Part shown: piece after piece, positions 1 to 6,802 of the stretch
Layout: each line of letters begins with the position of its first letter
How positions within the stretch are numbered: position 1 is the stretch's first letter
Assembly (NCBI GenBank): GCA_949286645.1
Contig: CASEDN010000096.1
Location: forward strand, 1 to 27,130
Direction of reading: 5' to 3'
DNA: 27,130 nucleotides
Source: an uncultured bacterium
Lineage (GTDB): Bacteria; Bacillota_I; Bacilli_A; RF39; UBA660
Position numbers and translations under genes: made by a program
The notes under the pieces: model-generated
Seen by the model: only the letters and a program-made list of their open reading frames with translations
Told to the model about the DNA's origin: nothing
Databases searched by the model: none

Positions 1-426
1 TAAATCTGATATTTTAGTAGGAGCCAATTCTTGATGTTCAGTTCCACTAGTCACATTAGTTAAATATACTTTAACAGCATTATCTGGCAAAGTACTTTCA
101 GGTTCTTTTATAGCTGTAATAACATAATCAATTATAACATTGACACCCATTGTTGCACTAACAGTAAAATCAAAGTATTGATTCTCATCATTTAAAACTT
201 TTCCTACATCATCAGCTGTAGGATATGCATTAGTTAAATTAATTCCATTTGTAGTTTCACTATAACTCATAGTCATAGTACCAGTCGTAACTCTATTAAT
301 TTTTTCTCCAGTTTTAGAGTAAAAAACAGCAGCATAACTTACACCAATTACAGCTAAAACTAAAATAATAATACAAAGTATAATTAAACTAATCGATTTA
401 GAATTATTATTATTTTCTTTCTTCAT
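1..426 (-). CDS. SipW-dependent-type (TasA/camelysin-like) secreted protein, 3' end cut by window
   Basis: This is an open frame of 142 codons from the ATG at 424-426 to the window edge, so the C-terminus is missing. The start has a good ribosome site (AGGAGG just upstream) and a promoter behind it. The N-terminus has a short Lys/Asn-rich stretch, then a hydrophobic segment at about residues 12-34 ending in VIGVSYAAV. A segment with TTGTMTMSY follows, as in proteins processed by the SipW signal peptidase (TasA, CalY). It is a paralogue of the next gene: both share NQYFDFTV, ESTLPD, VKVYLT and LAPTK. The likely role is a secreted or surface beta-rich structural protein. This is inferred from the signal type and the family resemblance. 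No sipW gene lies in the window. Confidence 0.75.
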   Translation of the reverse strand, partial: MKKENNNNSKSISLIILCIIILVLAVIGVSYAAVFYSKTGEKINRVTTGTMTMSYSETTNGINLTNAYPTADDVGKVLNDENQYFDFTVSATMGVNVIIDYVITAIKEPESTLPDNAVKVYLTNVTSGTEHQELAPTKISDL

Positions 427-445
427 AAAAGCCTCCTATAATAAA

Positions 446-474
446 AATATAACATATCTATTAAAGTTTAGCAA
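446..474 (-). promoter_or_regulatory. Promoter of the first SipW-type gene
   Basis: On the minus strand TTGCTA (469-474) and TATATT (446-451) are separated by 17 bp, with an extended TG one base before the -10. The predicted start lies just before the AGGAGG of the gene, so the 5' leader is short. Confidence 0.6.
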
Positions 475-514
475 GAAAAGAAAAATGTTATTTTAAATAC
501 TAAATTACAATTTT

Positions 515-549
515 TTAGAAAAAGAAAAAGTGTCAGATTTCTGACACTT
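515..549 (-). terminator. Intrinsic terminator after the second SipW-type gene
   Basis: Perfect 9-bp arms (528-536 and 541-549, AAGTGTCAG/CTGACACTT) have a 4-nt loop. On the minus strand they are followed by a T-rich run. The hairpin lies 8 bp past the stop of the 558-1178 gene and separates the two paralogues into different transcripts. Confidence 0.8.
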
Positions 550-557
550 CAATATAA

Positions 558-1178
558 TTATTGAGTTTGAGCTGCTGCTGCACCGTATACATTTACTCTC
601 AACTTATATACTTGAGAAGTTCCTGAAACTGAATAATCATCAGAAACCCACATTCTCAAACGATAAGCATGTGAACTTGATGCATTAAATGTTCCTGTTG
701 TAAGTAAATATTGACCTGCTGGTGCTCCTGATTCCTCAGCACCATTAGTTGTAGGTAACTCACTAACTTTAGTAGGTGCTAATATTTGACTATCAGCACT
801 ACCATCCATATCAGTTAAATATACCTTAACTCCTGTATCTGGTAAAGTGCTTTCACCATCTTTTTCAGCAGTAACAGCATAATTAATTGTAGCAGTACCA
901 GTAATAGTTCCATTTACTGTAAAATCAAAATATTGATTTACTTCACTTAAACTTTTACCTAATTCATCTGTCATAGGTAGTGCATCTGTTAAATTAATAG
1001 AGTTCTCACCCTCAGTATATTCCATTGAGATAGTACCAGTAGTGATAATATTTTCTTTTCCACCCTCTCCAGTATAACTAAAAGCTGCAAATGAAACTCC
1101 TACCACTGCTACAACTAAAATAGCTACACCAAGCACAGATAATAATACTTGTCTAGAATTATTATTGTTATCTTTCAT
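558..1178 (-). CDS. SipW-dependent-type (TasA/camelysin-like) secreted protein
   Basis: This is a complete 206-residue protein. Residues 1-9 are polar (KDNNNNSR), residues 10-33 form a hydrophobic signal segment ending GVSFAAFSYTG, and IITTGTISMEY follows. This is the layout of proteins with a SipW-type signal (the TasA and camelysin families). The rest is Thr/Ser/Gly-rich and predicted to be beta, and it ends in a short AAAAQTQ tail. There is no LPXTG sorting signal and no C-terminal membrane segment. The gene has its own promoter and terminator, so it is monocistronic. AAGGAGGG lies 12 nt before the ATG and AGGAG directly abuts it. A role as a surface fibre or matrix protein is inferred by family analogy only. 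Confidence 0.75.
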   Translation of the reverse strand: MKDNNNNSRQVLLSVLGVAILVVAVVGVSFAAFSYTGEGGKENIITTGTISMEYTEGENSINLTDALPMTDELGKSLSEVNQYFDFTVNGTITGTATINYAVTAEKDGESTLPDTGVKVYLTDMDGSADSQILAPTKVSELPTTNGAEESGAPAGQYLLTTGTFNASSSHAYRLRMWVSDDYSVSGTSQVYKLRVNVYGAAAAQTQ

Positions 1179-1207
1179 CTCCTTGTCTACCCTCCTTCTA
1201 CAATATA

Positions 1208-1237
1208 ACTATAGCATAAATTCAATTCTAAAAGCAA
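1208..1237 (-). promoter_or_regulatory. Promoter of the second SipW-type gene
   Basis: On the minus strand TTGCTT (1232-1237) and TATAGT (1208-1213) are 18 bp apart, with an extended TG before the -10. The architecture resembles that of the paralogous gene to the left. Confidence 0.55.
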
Positions 1238-1282
1238 TGTTTTTTACAAAATAATAATAAAACTTCAATATTAGACACTATA

Positions 1283-1870
1283 TTACCATCCATATCTTAT
1301 TATTTCAAATTTTATATTACTACTAGTAGCAAAACCTTCTAAATTAGACTGACTTGTAAATAATAAATCCATGTGGTTACCAGTAACCGCTCCACCTCTA
1401 TCCATAACAATAGCAATAATAGGTTCGCTATATATATTGATTCCACTTATCCTAACAATACTACCACATGGAATAGATCTATCTGCAGCAACTACTCTCA
1501 CCTTTCCATAAACTTGATCTTCAAAGTAAATGTTTCCATTCTTAAAATTTTGTCTAGGAGGACAAGCACTATTACCAGAACAACCAGGACAGTCAGGTCC
1601 ATAAGCTGTAAGCTTTCCCATAAAAGCTACAGGACTACTACTAGCCATACTAATTGCATCATAAAAACTATCATATAAAGTAGGCTCCTTAGCTTTCTCC
1701 ATCTCTTTAATAGAATTATATTTATTAACAATATGAACTGCTTGCAAACTCTTTACACTATTTATATTAGAAGTCATTACTACAGTCTTATTATTACCAG
1801 ATAATACAACAAAAGCTAAAGCAAAGACAATAATTACAAAACTAAAATATTTTAAAAACTTTTTACCCAT
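1283..1870 (-). CDS. 3D-domain protein (YabE/YuiC-like, membrane-anchored)
   Basis: The protein has 195 residues with an N-terminal membrane or signal segment (about residues 7-24, rich in F, V, I and A). A linker follows, then a C-terminal 3D domain from about residue 85. The three defining aspartates are visible in AADRSIPCG, VMDRGG and NHMDLLF. In this family (RpfB/YabE and YuiC C-termini, MltA-like fold) they form the active site for cleaving peptidoglycan strands. An odd local feature is a Cys-rich insert, CPGCSGNSACPP, just before the domain. In B. subtilis yabE follows tatD (yabD), and the order here is the same with a 40-bp gap, which suggests one transcript. It lacks the G5 and DUF348 repeats of full-length YabE. 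The role is probably cell-wall remodelling outside the membrane. Confidence 0.8.
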   Translation of the reverse strand: MGKKFLKYFSFVIIVFALAFVVLSGNNKTVVMTSNINSVKSLQAVHIVNKYNSIKEMEKAKEPTLYDSFYDAISMASSSPVAFMGKLTAYGPDCPGCSGNSACPPRQNFKNGNIYFEDQVYGKVRVVAADRSIPCGSIVRISGINIYSEPIIAIVMDRGGAVTGNHMDLLFTSQSNLEGFATSSNIKFEIIRYGW

Positions 1871-1910
1871 CTTTTTACCTCATTTTCCACTTAAGATAAT
1901 ACTAGCATTG

Positions 1911-2666
1911 TTATCTATTAAAGTCAAATAAACTTGAGGCATTTCTACTGGTAATTTCTGCTAATTCTTCCACACTAATATTTTTTATATCAGCAATAAA
2001 CCTAGCAATAAACTCTAAATACTTAGAAGAATTAACTTTTCCTCTATATGGAACAGGAGTAAGATAAGGACTATCAGTCTCAAATACAATGGATTCTAAA
2101 GGCACGTCTTTAACTACATCTTTTAATTTAGAGTTTTTAAAAGTAACAACTCCACCTATTCCTAATAAGAATCCCATGTTTATATAAATGTTAGCAGTCT
2201 CTAAACTTCCGCTAAAACAATGAATTATTCCCTTTACTTTATATTTCTTTAAAGTATTAATAGTATCCATAGTTGCATCTCTAGAATGTATTACAACAGG
2301 AAGATTAAAAAATTCAGCAATTTTTAATTGTTCTTCAAACAACCATATCTGTTTATCTCTATTTTCTTTAGTATAGTGATAATCAAGTCCTATCTCTCCG
2401 ATACCAACAACTTTTTTCTCGCCAAATAAACTCTTTAAATAGTCTAAATCAGATTCAGTAATAGTATCAGCATACTCTGGATGATATCCTATCGTAACAT
2501 AAACCATTTCATACTTATCTTTTAAGTCCATCACTTCATCTATACTTCCCCTACTACAACCTGATACAACTATTTTATCTACTAAAGCTTTTTTATTATC
2601 TACAATAATTTTATCTATATTATCATAATCTTCTCTACTTAAATGACAGTGGGTATCTATAAACAT
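1911..2666 (-). CDS. tatD: TatD family metal-dependent hydrolase/DNase
   Basis: The protein has 251 residues, the usual length of the family. It is an amidohydrolase-fold TIM barrel. Metal ligands and family signatures appear in order: DTHCH near residue 4, GEIGLDYHY near 93, HSRDA near 127, HCFSG near 150 and ETDSPYLTP near 200. TatD proteins are Mg-dependent 3'-5' exonucleases linked to DNA repair, and tRNA-processing roles have also been proposed. It has its own near-consensus extended -10 promoter and a very short leader with AAGGAAGTGATG before the ATG. The position between metG and a 3D-domain gene matches B. subtilis yabD. Confidence 0.92.
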   Translation of the reverse strand: MFIDTHCHLSREDYDNIDKIIVDNKKALVDKIVVSGCSRGSIDEVMDLKDKYEMVYVTIGYHPEYADTITESDLDYLKSLFGEKKVVGIGEIGLDYHYTKENRDKQIWLFEEQLKIAEFFNLPVVIHSRDATMDTINTLKKYKVKGIIHCFSGSLETANIYINMGFLLGIGGVVTFKNSKLKDVVKDVPLESIVFETDSPYLTPVPYRGKVNSSKYLEFIARFIADIKNISVEELAEITSRNASSLFDFNR

Positions 2667-2688
2667 AAAACATCACTTCCTTAAATAC

Positions 2689-2716
2689 ATTATATCAAAA
2701 AAAGAAATCTTCTAAA
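2689..2716 (-). promoter_or_regulatory. Promoter of tatD and the 3D-domain gene
   Basis: The minus strand has a perfect TATAAT (2689-2694) with extended TG, and a weak TTTAGA 16 bp upstream. The start would fall only about 15 nt before the tatD ATG. Confidence 0.55.
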
Positions 2717-2733
2717 CAGCAATTTACTGTTTA
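2697..2733 (-). terminator. Possible terminator after the 59-aa gene
   Basis: The 7-bp arms TAAACAG/CTGTTTA (2727-2733 and 2713-2719) span the stop codon of the small gene. A T7 run (2697-2703) follows, but only after a 9-nt spacer, so termination may be inefficient. The tatD promoter overlaps it. Confidence 0.4.
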
Positions 2734-2903
2734 CAAGATTTTTTACTTCTGCGACATAAAAATATTCTTATTAAATAAATTGTTAAGATAATTAAATAGC
2801 CAATATCTAATATATTATGTCCTAAAATAACCATGACTACCAAAACTACATAAAGAACTACTAATGCTACTTGATCAATTTCTAACTTTCGTTTTTTAGT
2901 CAT
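2724..2903 (-). CDS. Small two-segment membrane protein, function unknown
   Basis: This is a 59-residue open frame in the 366-bp gap between metG and tatD. GGAAAGGG lies 8 nt before the ATG, and an extended -10 promoter sits further upstream, directly after the metG terminator. The peptide starts with a basic and acidic head (MTKKRKLEIDQ). It then has two hydrophobic stretches, about residues 12-28 (VALVVLYVVLVVMVILG) and 34-50 (IGYLIILTIYLIRIFLC), and a basic tail (CRRSKKSCKQ). That layout suggests a hairpin in the membrane with both ends in the cytoplasm. I recognise no family. Its own ribosome site, promoter and terminator-like hairpin support it as a real gene. Confidence 0.6.
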   Translation of the reverse strand: MTKKRKLEIDQVALVVLYVVLVVMVILGHNILDIGYLIILTIYLIRIFLCRRSKKSCKQ

Positions 2904-2965
2904 AAATTTCGCCCTTTCCTACGACTACAAATACTACTTGTTACTACGTAAAGCACTACCTCTCA

Positions 2966-2974
2966 ACTATAACA
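2966..2974 (-). promoter_or_regulatory. Extended -10 promoter of the 59-aa gene
   Basis: TGT-TATAGT (minus strand, 2966-2974) starts about 60 nt upstream of the small gene and immediately after the metG terminator. No good -35 is visible. Confidence 0.4.
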
Positions 2975-2975
2975 C

Positions 2976-3006
2976 AAAAATTAGGATAATTTTAAAAATT
3001 ACCCTA
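2976..3006 (-). terminator. Intrinsic terminator after metG
   Basis: The arms 2982-2990 and 2998-3006 (UAGGGUAAU/AUUAUCCUA with one G-U pair) are followed by a T-run (2976-2980) on the minus strand, 27 bp past the metG stop. Confidence 0.75.
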
Positions 3007-3032
3007 TTTATTTTTTAGTTTACACCTAAATT

Positions 3033-4571
3033 TTACAGATCATGAACACTAAAGAACTTATCTTTATCTATTCTTTGGAATAATACACTAGGAGTTCCTA
3101 CTTCATATTTATTATCTTTTAGATAGCTATTTTCTTCTCTAATATTATTAATCTGTCTTAAAATCTCTTTAGATGTAGAAGGTATTGCAAAAGATAGATT
3201 AATAGAACATACTCTAATAGATTCAAGCAAATTATATAAAACAGTCTCTAATCTGTCTTTACTAGCTTCATCTTTAGCAAGAATCCAAGGAGTAGTTTCA
3301 TCAATATACTTATTACTAGCTCTTAATAGTTCTAAAATTGAATTAATAGCATCAGATACTGCTAACTTATCCATCGCTTTATCTATATTACTACTTAAAC
3401 TATTAATTTTATCAATAAAATCACTATCTATATCTTCATGACATTCTTTATTAGTAACAACTCCTTCAAAATACTTATTAGCCATACTTATTGTACGTTG
3501 TACTAAATTACCTAAAGTATTAGCAAGATCACTATTTATTACATCTATAAGTAATTCATAAGTTAAATTACCATCATTAGCATAAGGAATCTCTTTAAGT
3601 AAGTAATATCTAACAGCATCTACACCAAATAACTCTACTAAATCATCTGCATAAATAACATTACCTTTACTTTTACTCATCTTATCATTATCAGTAAGTA
3701 ACCAAGGATGACCAAATATTTTCTTAGGTAAAGGTAAATCTAAAGCCATTAATATAATAGGCCAGTAAATAGTATGAAAACGAAGTATATCTTTACCAAT
3801 TAAATGTAAGTCAGCAGGCCAAAGTTTTTTGAACAAATCACTACTACCATCAGGATCATACCCAATAAAAGTAATATAATTCGTTAAAGCATCAATCCAT
3901 ACATAGATAACATGCTTAGGATCAAATGTAACAGGAATACTCCATTTAAAAGTAGTTCTAGTAACACATAAATCTTGTAAACCAGGTTTTAAGAAGTTAT
4001 TAATCATTTCATTCTTACGAGACTCTGGTTCTATAAAATCATCATGTTCTTCAATATATTTTAATAATCTATCTTGATATTTACTCATTTTAAAGAAATA
4101 AGCTTCTTCTTTTTGTTTTTGTACTTCCCTTCCACAATCAGGACATTTACCATCTACTAATTGACTATCAGTAAAGAAAGACTCACAAGGTGTACAGTAC
4201 CACCCTTCATATTCACCTTTATAAATATCTCCTTGTTCATATAATTTATTAAATATTTTTTGAACAATCTCTTCATGATGTTTATCAGTAGTTCTAACAA
4301 AATTATCATAACTAGTATCCATCAAATCCCAAATTCTTTTTATTTCATTTGCAACTGAATCAACAAATTCTTGAGGTAGAACTCCAGCATCATGAGCTTT
4401 TGTTTCTATTTTTAACCCATGTTCATCAGTACCAGTTTGAAAATAAACATCGTAACCTTTACTTCTTTTATACCTTGCAATAGCATCTGCAAGTACTACT
4501 TCATAAGTATTACCAATATGTGGTTTTCCTGAAGTATAACTTATAGCAGTTGTAATATAATATTTTTCCAT
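3033..4571 (-). CDS. metG: Methionyl-tRNA synthetase, short form
   Basis: The protein charges initiator and elongator tRNA-Met in the cytoplasm. The class I motifs are the HIGH variant HIGN (residue about 18, in SGKPHIGNTYE) and KMSKS (in NDKMSKSKGN, about residue 300). A zinc knuckle with two CxxC pairs (CTPC near 127 and CPDC near 144) lies in the connective domain. At 512 residues it ends after the anticodon-binding helical domain and lacks the extra C-terminal tRNA-binding domain of the roughly 660-residue Bacillus enzyme. Short MetG forms are known elsewhere in bacteria. The start has a strong GAGGAGG site 7 nt upstream. It is controlled by the T-box leader just upstream and closed by its own terminator. 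Confidence 0.96.
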   Translation of the reverse strand: MEKYYITTAISYTSGKPHIGNTYEVVLADAIARYKRSKGYDVYFQTGTDEHGLKIETKAHDAGVLPQEFVDSVANEIKRIWDLMDTSYDNFVRTTDKHHEEIVQKIFNKLYEQGDIYKGEYEGWYCTPCESFFTDSQLVDGKCPDCGREVQKQKEEAYFFKMSKYQDRLLKYIEEHDDFIEPESRKNEMINNFLKPGLQDLCVTRTTFKWSIPVTFDPKHVIYVWIDALTNYITFIGYDPDGSSDLFKKLWPADLHLIGKDILRFHTIYWPIILMALDLPLPKKIFGHPWLLTDNDKMSKSKGNVIYADDLVELFGVDAVRYYLLKEIPYANDGNLTYELLIDVINSDLANTLGNLVQRTISMANKYFEGVVTNKECHEDIDSDFIDKINSLSSNIDKAMDKLAVSDAINSILELLRASNKYIDETTPWILAKDEASKDRLETVLYNLLESIRVCSINLSFAIPSTSKEILRQINNIREENSYLKDNKYEVGTPSVLFQRIDKDKFFSVHDL

Positions 4572-4609
4572 TAATATCTCCTCCTCAAATTAAAAAGATT
4601 TATCATATC

Positions 4610-4811
4610 AAAAGGACGAGCTAACCCGTGGTACCACCTTTCTTTACAATAAATCTTGTACACTCATTCTAATTAACGCTTAGCACGTTCATACTTACAT
4701 ATCAATATGAAAGTTCAGAAGCCATATCTTATAAAATCATTCGTTTCTTTTCCACCTACCAAGAACTCTCTATAACTAGAATTTATAAGACTCTTCATCA
4801 CAACTTTTAAT
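4610..4811 (-). promoter_or_regulatory. T-box riboswitch leader of metG, Met specifier
   Basis: The minus-strand leader carries the T-box sequence AAGGTGGTACCACGGG (4625-4640). A compact hairpin (ACGGG/CTCGT) and a T-run at 4610-4613 follow. Stem I is clear: GAAG (4793-4796) pairs with CTTC (4718-4721), and TCTTATAAA (4782-4790) pairs with TTTATAAGA (4727-4735). The internal loop between these helices contains TATGG, so the specifier codon is ATG (4723-4725), which matches metG. AGAGAG and GGTAGGTGG in the distal part of stem I are further T-box hallmarks. Uncharged tRNA-Met would stabilise the antiterminator and switch metG on. Confidence 0.92.
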
Positions 4812-4817
4812 AACGAT

Positions 4818-4846
4818 ATTCTAACACAAGAGAAATTAATCTTCAA
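4818..4846 (-). promoter_or_regulatory. Promoter of the metG T-box leader
   Basis: On the minus strand TTGAAG (4841-4846), a 17-bp spacer and TAGAAT (4818-4823) with an extended TG. It overlaps the 3' end of spoVT, and the predicted start at about 4811 fits the 5' edge of the T-box stem I. Confidence 0.6.
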
Positions 4847-5375
4847 GATATTTTGATAGAAAATTAGCAATTATCTGAATTATATGTTCATCTTCTTCCG
4901 TAAAACCCTTACTATCTTCAATAACCATAAAAACTAAACCAATAGTCTCACTATCAGAAAGTATTGGACTAAGAATATATTTATACTCCACCCCTTTATT
5001 TTTACTATCTACAATCTCTTCTACTAAACTAGTACCTTTTACTAAACTCTCTGTTTGAAATAAATATTCTTCTAATCTTGAAGAAATATTAAATCCATAA
5101 AACTCTTTTTTTAACTTACCAGTACCTGCTACTACTTTATCTCTATCAGTAACAAATATATTCTTACTAATTGTCTTATGAATAGTATCAAGTAAAGCTT
5201 GTGCCATATCACTTAAATCTTCACTAGTAGAAAATTTCTTCAAACTAATAGTCTCTTTATCTACAAAAAACTCTAAAGTCTCACCGTCTCTAATCCTAAG
5301 AGACTTTCTAATATCTTTAGGAATAACTATTCTTCCCAAATCATCAACTCTTCTTACTACACCTGTTGTTTTCAT
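4836..5375 (-). CDS. spoVT: SpoVT-like AbrB/GAF transcription regulator
   Basis: The protein has 179 residues, almost exactly the length of B. subtilis SpoVT (178). Residues 1-50 form an AbrB-type swapped-hairpin DNA-binding domain (TGVVRRVDDLGRIVIPKDIR). Residues about 55-179 form a GAF-like domain. Together they distinguish SpoVT from the shorter AbrB and Abh. In Bacillus, SpoVT works in the forespore under sigma-G and tunes spore gene expression. The gene sits downstream of mfd as in Bacillus, although two unrelated genes intervene here. AAGGAAGGAG lies 7 nt before the ATG. A TGG-TATAAA extended -10 about 50 nt upstream is a weak promoter candidate; I see no convincing sigma-G site. Whether this organism sporulates cannot be told from this gene alone. 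Confidence 0.88.
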   Translation of the reverse strand: MKTTGVVRRVDDLGRIVIPKDIRKSLRIRDGETLEFFVDKETISLKKFSTSEDLSDMAQALLDTIHKTISKNIFVTDRDKVVAGTGKLKKEFYGFNISSRLEEYLFQTESLVKGTSLVEEIVDSKNKGVEYKYILSPILSDSETIGLVFMVIEDSKGFTEEDEHIIQIIANFLSKYLED

Positions 5376-5512
5376 ATATGCTCCTTCCTTTACAGTAGTA
5401 TTATTCCATTATCTGCCCATTTTATACCATCATAATTATGCTATCTATTGATATTATATACGTAAGAAGTAGTTTTTTTCTCTGGTAATTATTTCCAGTT
5501 AACTAAAGACAC

Positions 5513-5549
5513 AAAAAAATTCTCACTTAATCAAATAAATGAGAATTTT
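5513..5549 (-). terminator. Intrinsic terminator of the 212-aa gene
   Basis: The 10-bp arms AAAATTCTCA/TGAGAATTTT (5540-5549 and 5516-5525) are followed by a T-run on the minus strand (5513-5519). The hairpin spans the stop codon of the gene at 5527. Confidence 0.8.
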
Positions 5550-6165
5550 CCATCGTAAAAACAAATCTTTCTATCTGTTCTTTCAAGCTATTAAGAAGTA
5601 TCGTATCTTTAACTAATATTTTCATATCAACAGTCTCTAATATTTGTTTAACATAAGTAGTTTGTAAAAACTTAGTAGCATCTTTCTTAAAAGTAGTATT
5701 ATCATCTTTAACTATTAAATCTAAATTACTTACAAGTTTCTCTTTAACAAGACTAGTAAGAACTTGTTTCTCTTCTTTTTTCGCTTCTTTATTAAACTTA
5801 ACTAAATCTTTCTTTAAATTTTTAACTAAGTCCATTGGTTTATCATCATCAAACTTAGAATAATTATCTTCTATTAATTTTATTCTTTTCTTAAAAATAT
5901 TTCTAAATTCTTTTTTTAAGTCATCTTTATAACTAATTAAGAGTTCATTAAATTTATCACTATTTAAAATTAAATTATTATGTTTAGCAATATTAAGAAC
6001 CCTTTGTTTAACTGTATCCATCGCTTCAAGTGGTACTTCTATAACTCCATTAATAATATCATCTTCTATTAAAGAATTAGTATTATTAGTAGCAAGTTCT
6101 AATCCTGCTGTCATTAATATTTGTTTATGCTGTTTTAAAATATCCTCTTTAACCACAGTTTTCAT
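5527..6165 (-). CDS. Unrecognised 212-residue charged helical protein
   Basis: I do not recognise this family. The protein is very rich in Lys, Asp, Glu and Leu, with no signal peptide, membrane segment or Cys cluster. It looks like a mostly helical cytoplasmic protein with a Lys-rich middle (about residues 80-145). I chose ATG 6163-6165 over TTG at 6172-6174, which adds three residues. GGAGG sits 2 nt before the ATG, and the predicted transcript start near 6179 leaves almost no leader for the TTG. It has a near-consensus promoter and a strong terminator, so it is a single-gene transcript and probably well expressed. It lies between spoVT and mfd, adjacent genes in Bacillus, so it is an insertion relative to that order. 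Confidence 0.75.
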   Translation of the reverse strand: MKTVVKEDILKQHKQILMTAGLELATNNTNSLIEDDIINGVIEVPLEAMDTVKQRVLNIAKHNNLILNSDKFNELLISYKDDLKKEFRNIFKKRIKLIEDNYSKFDDDKPMDLVKNLKKDLVKFNKEAKKEEKQVLTSLVKEKLVSNLDLIVKDDNTTFKKDATKFLQTTYVKQILETVDMKILVKDTILLNSLKEQIERFVFTMENSHLFD

Positions 6166-6185
6166 AGCCTCCAATTCTACTAATA

Positions 6186-6214
6186 AGTATAAGAAGATAA
6201 AAGGTTTTAGTCAA
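6186..6214 (-). promoter_or_regulatory. Strong sigma-A-type promoter of the 212-aa gene
   Basis: On the minus strand TTGACT (6209-6214), a 17-bp spacer and TATACT (6186-6191). It is one of the two promoters closest to consensus in the window, the other being that of the SRP RNA. Confidence 0.75.
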
Positions 6215-6225
6215 GAGGACAAAAG

Positions 6226-6243
6226 AAAAAGAGCATAAGCCCC
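6226..6243 (-). terminator. Possible terminator of the 159-aa gene
   Basis: A short GGGC-UUAU-GCUC hairpin (6231-6242, one G-U pair) is followed by TTTTT on the minus strand, 16 bp past the stop of the gene at 6259. The stem is short. Confidence 0.4.
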
Positions 6244-6258
6244 ACTATTAGAATATTA

Positions 6259-6738
6259 TTATCTATTATTACTTTGCATTTCTAATCTCTTAACTCTTTC
6301 TTTAGTTTTCTCATAACTACCATCTTGATATCTTTCAAAAAAACATCTATACATTCTTTTAGTGTATTCATCTTTTGACATATAATCTCTTTCCATTAAT
6401 TCTTCTAATAATTTATCAATAGTTTCTTCTCTATGCTCATTAAGATAATTAGGACCAAAATAAAACCAATTTACATTGTCAAGATGATTAGAAACCCTGC
6501 CGTTACCATAGTTAAAACTATAATATGAACTCCCACTAATAACTATATCAGATGTAGATAATAAAGTCTGAACCTCTTCAACCTTTAATCCATCTATATT
6601 TTCAAAAGGAATAGCTATCATACTTTTGTTATTAGAAATTAATAACTCATACTCATCATATGTATGAGATTTTCTCCCATCATTTATCTTCCAAGCAAAA
6701 AACTTATAAGCCGGAACATCAAAAGTATTTTCTCTCAC
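6259..6738 (-). CDS. Unrecognised 159-residue protein
   Basis: I cannot assign a family. The N-terminal two thirds look mixed alpha/beta and rich in aromatics (YKFFAWKIND, SSYYSFNYG, NWFYFGPNY). The last third is helical and highly charged. No signal peptide or membrane segment is visible. The start is GTG at 6736-6738, supported by GGGAGAGAGG ending 4 nt upstream and by a promoter about 30 bp further back. The gene lies downstream of mfd but has its own promoter in the mfd-proximal gap. Like its left neighbour it interrupts the Bacillus mfd-spoVT order. Confidence 0.75.
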   Translation of the reverse strand: MRENTFDVPAYKFFAWKINDGRKSHTYDEYELLISNNKSMIAIPFENIDGLKVEEVQTLLSTSDIVISGSSYYSFNYGNGRVSNHLDNVNWFYFGPNYLNEHREETIDKLLEELMERDYMSKDEYTKRMYRCFFERYQDGSYEKTKERVKRLEMQSNNR

Positions 6739-6766
6739 AAAACCTCTCTCCCTTCATTTGCCACAT

Positions 6767-6795
6767 ATAATACACTATTCTCTTCTTTTTGTAAA
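6767..6795 (-). promoter_or_regulatory. Promoter of the 159-aa gene
   Basis: On the minus strand TTTACA (6790-6795), a 17-bp spacer and TATTAT (6767-6772). It begins just past the mfd stop codon. Confidence 0.6.
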
Positions 6796-6802
6796 TAAAA
6801 AC

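Noticed and set aside
1373..1678. Open frame on the plus strand opposite the 3D-domain gene
   Set aside because: Low-complexity Thr/Asn/Ser/Arg-rich translation, no ribosome site, antisense to a well-supported gene.
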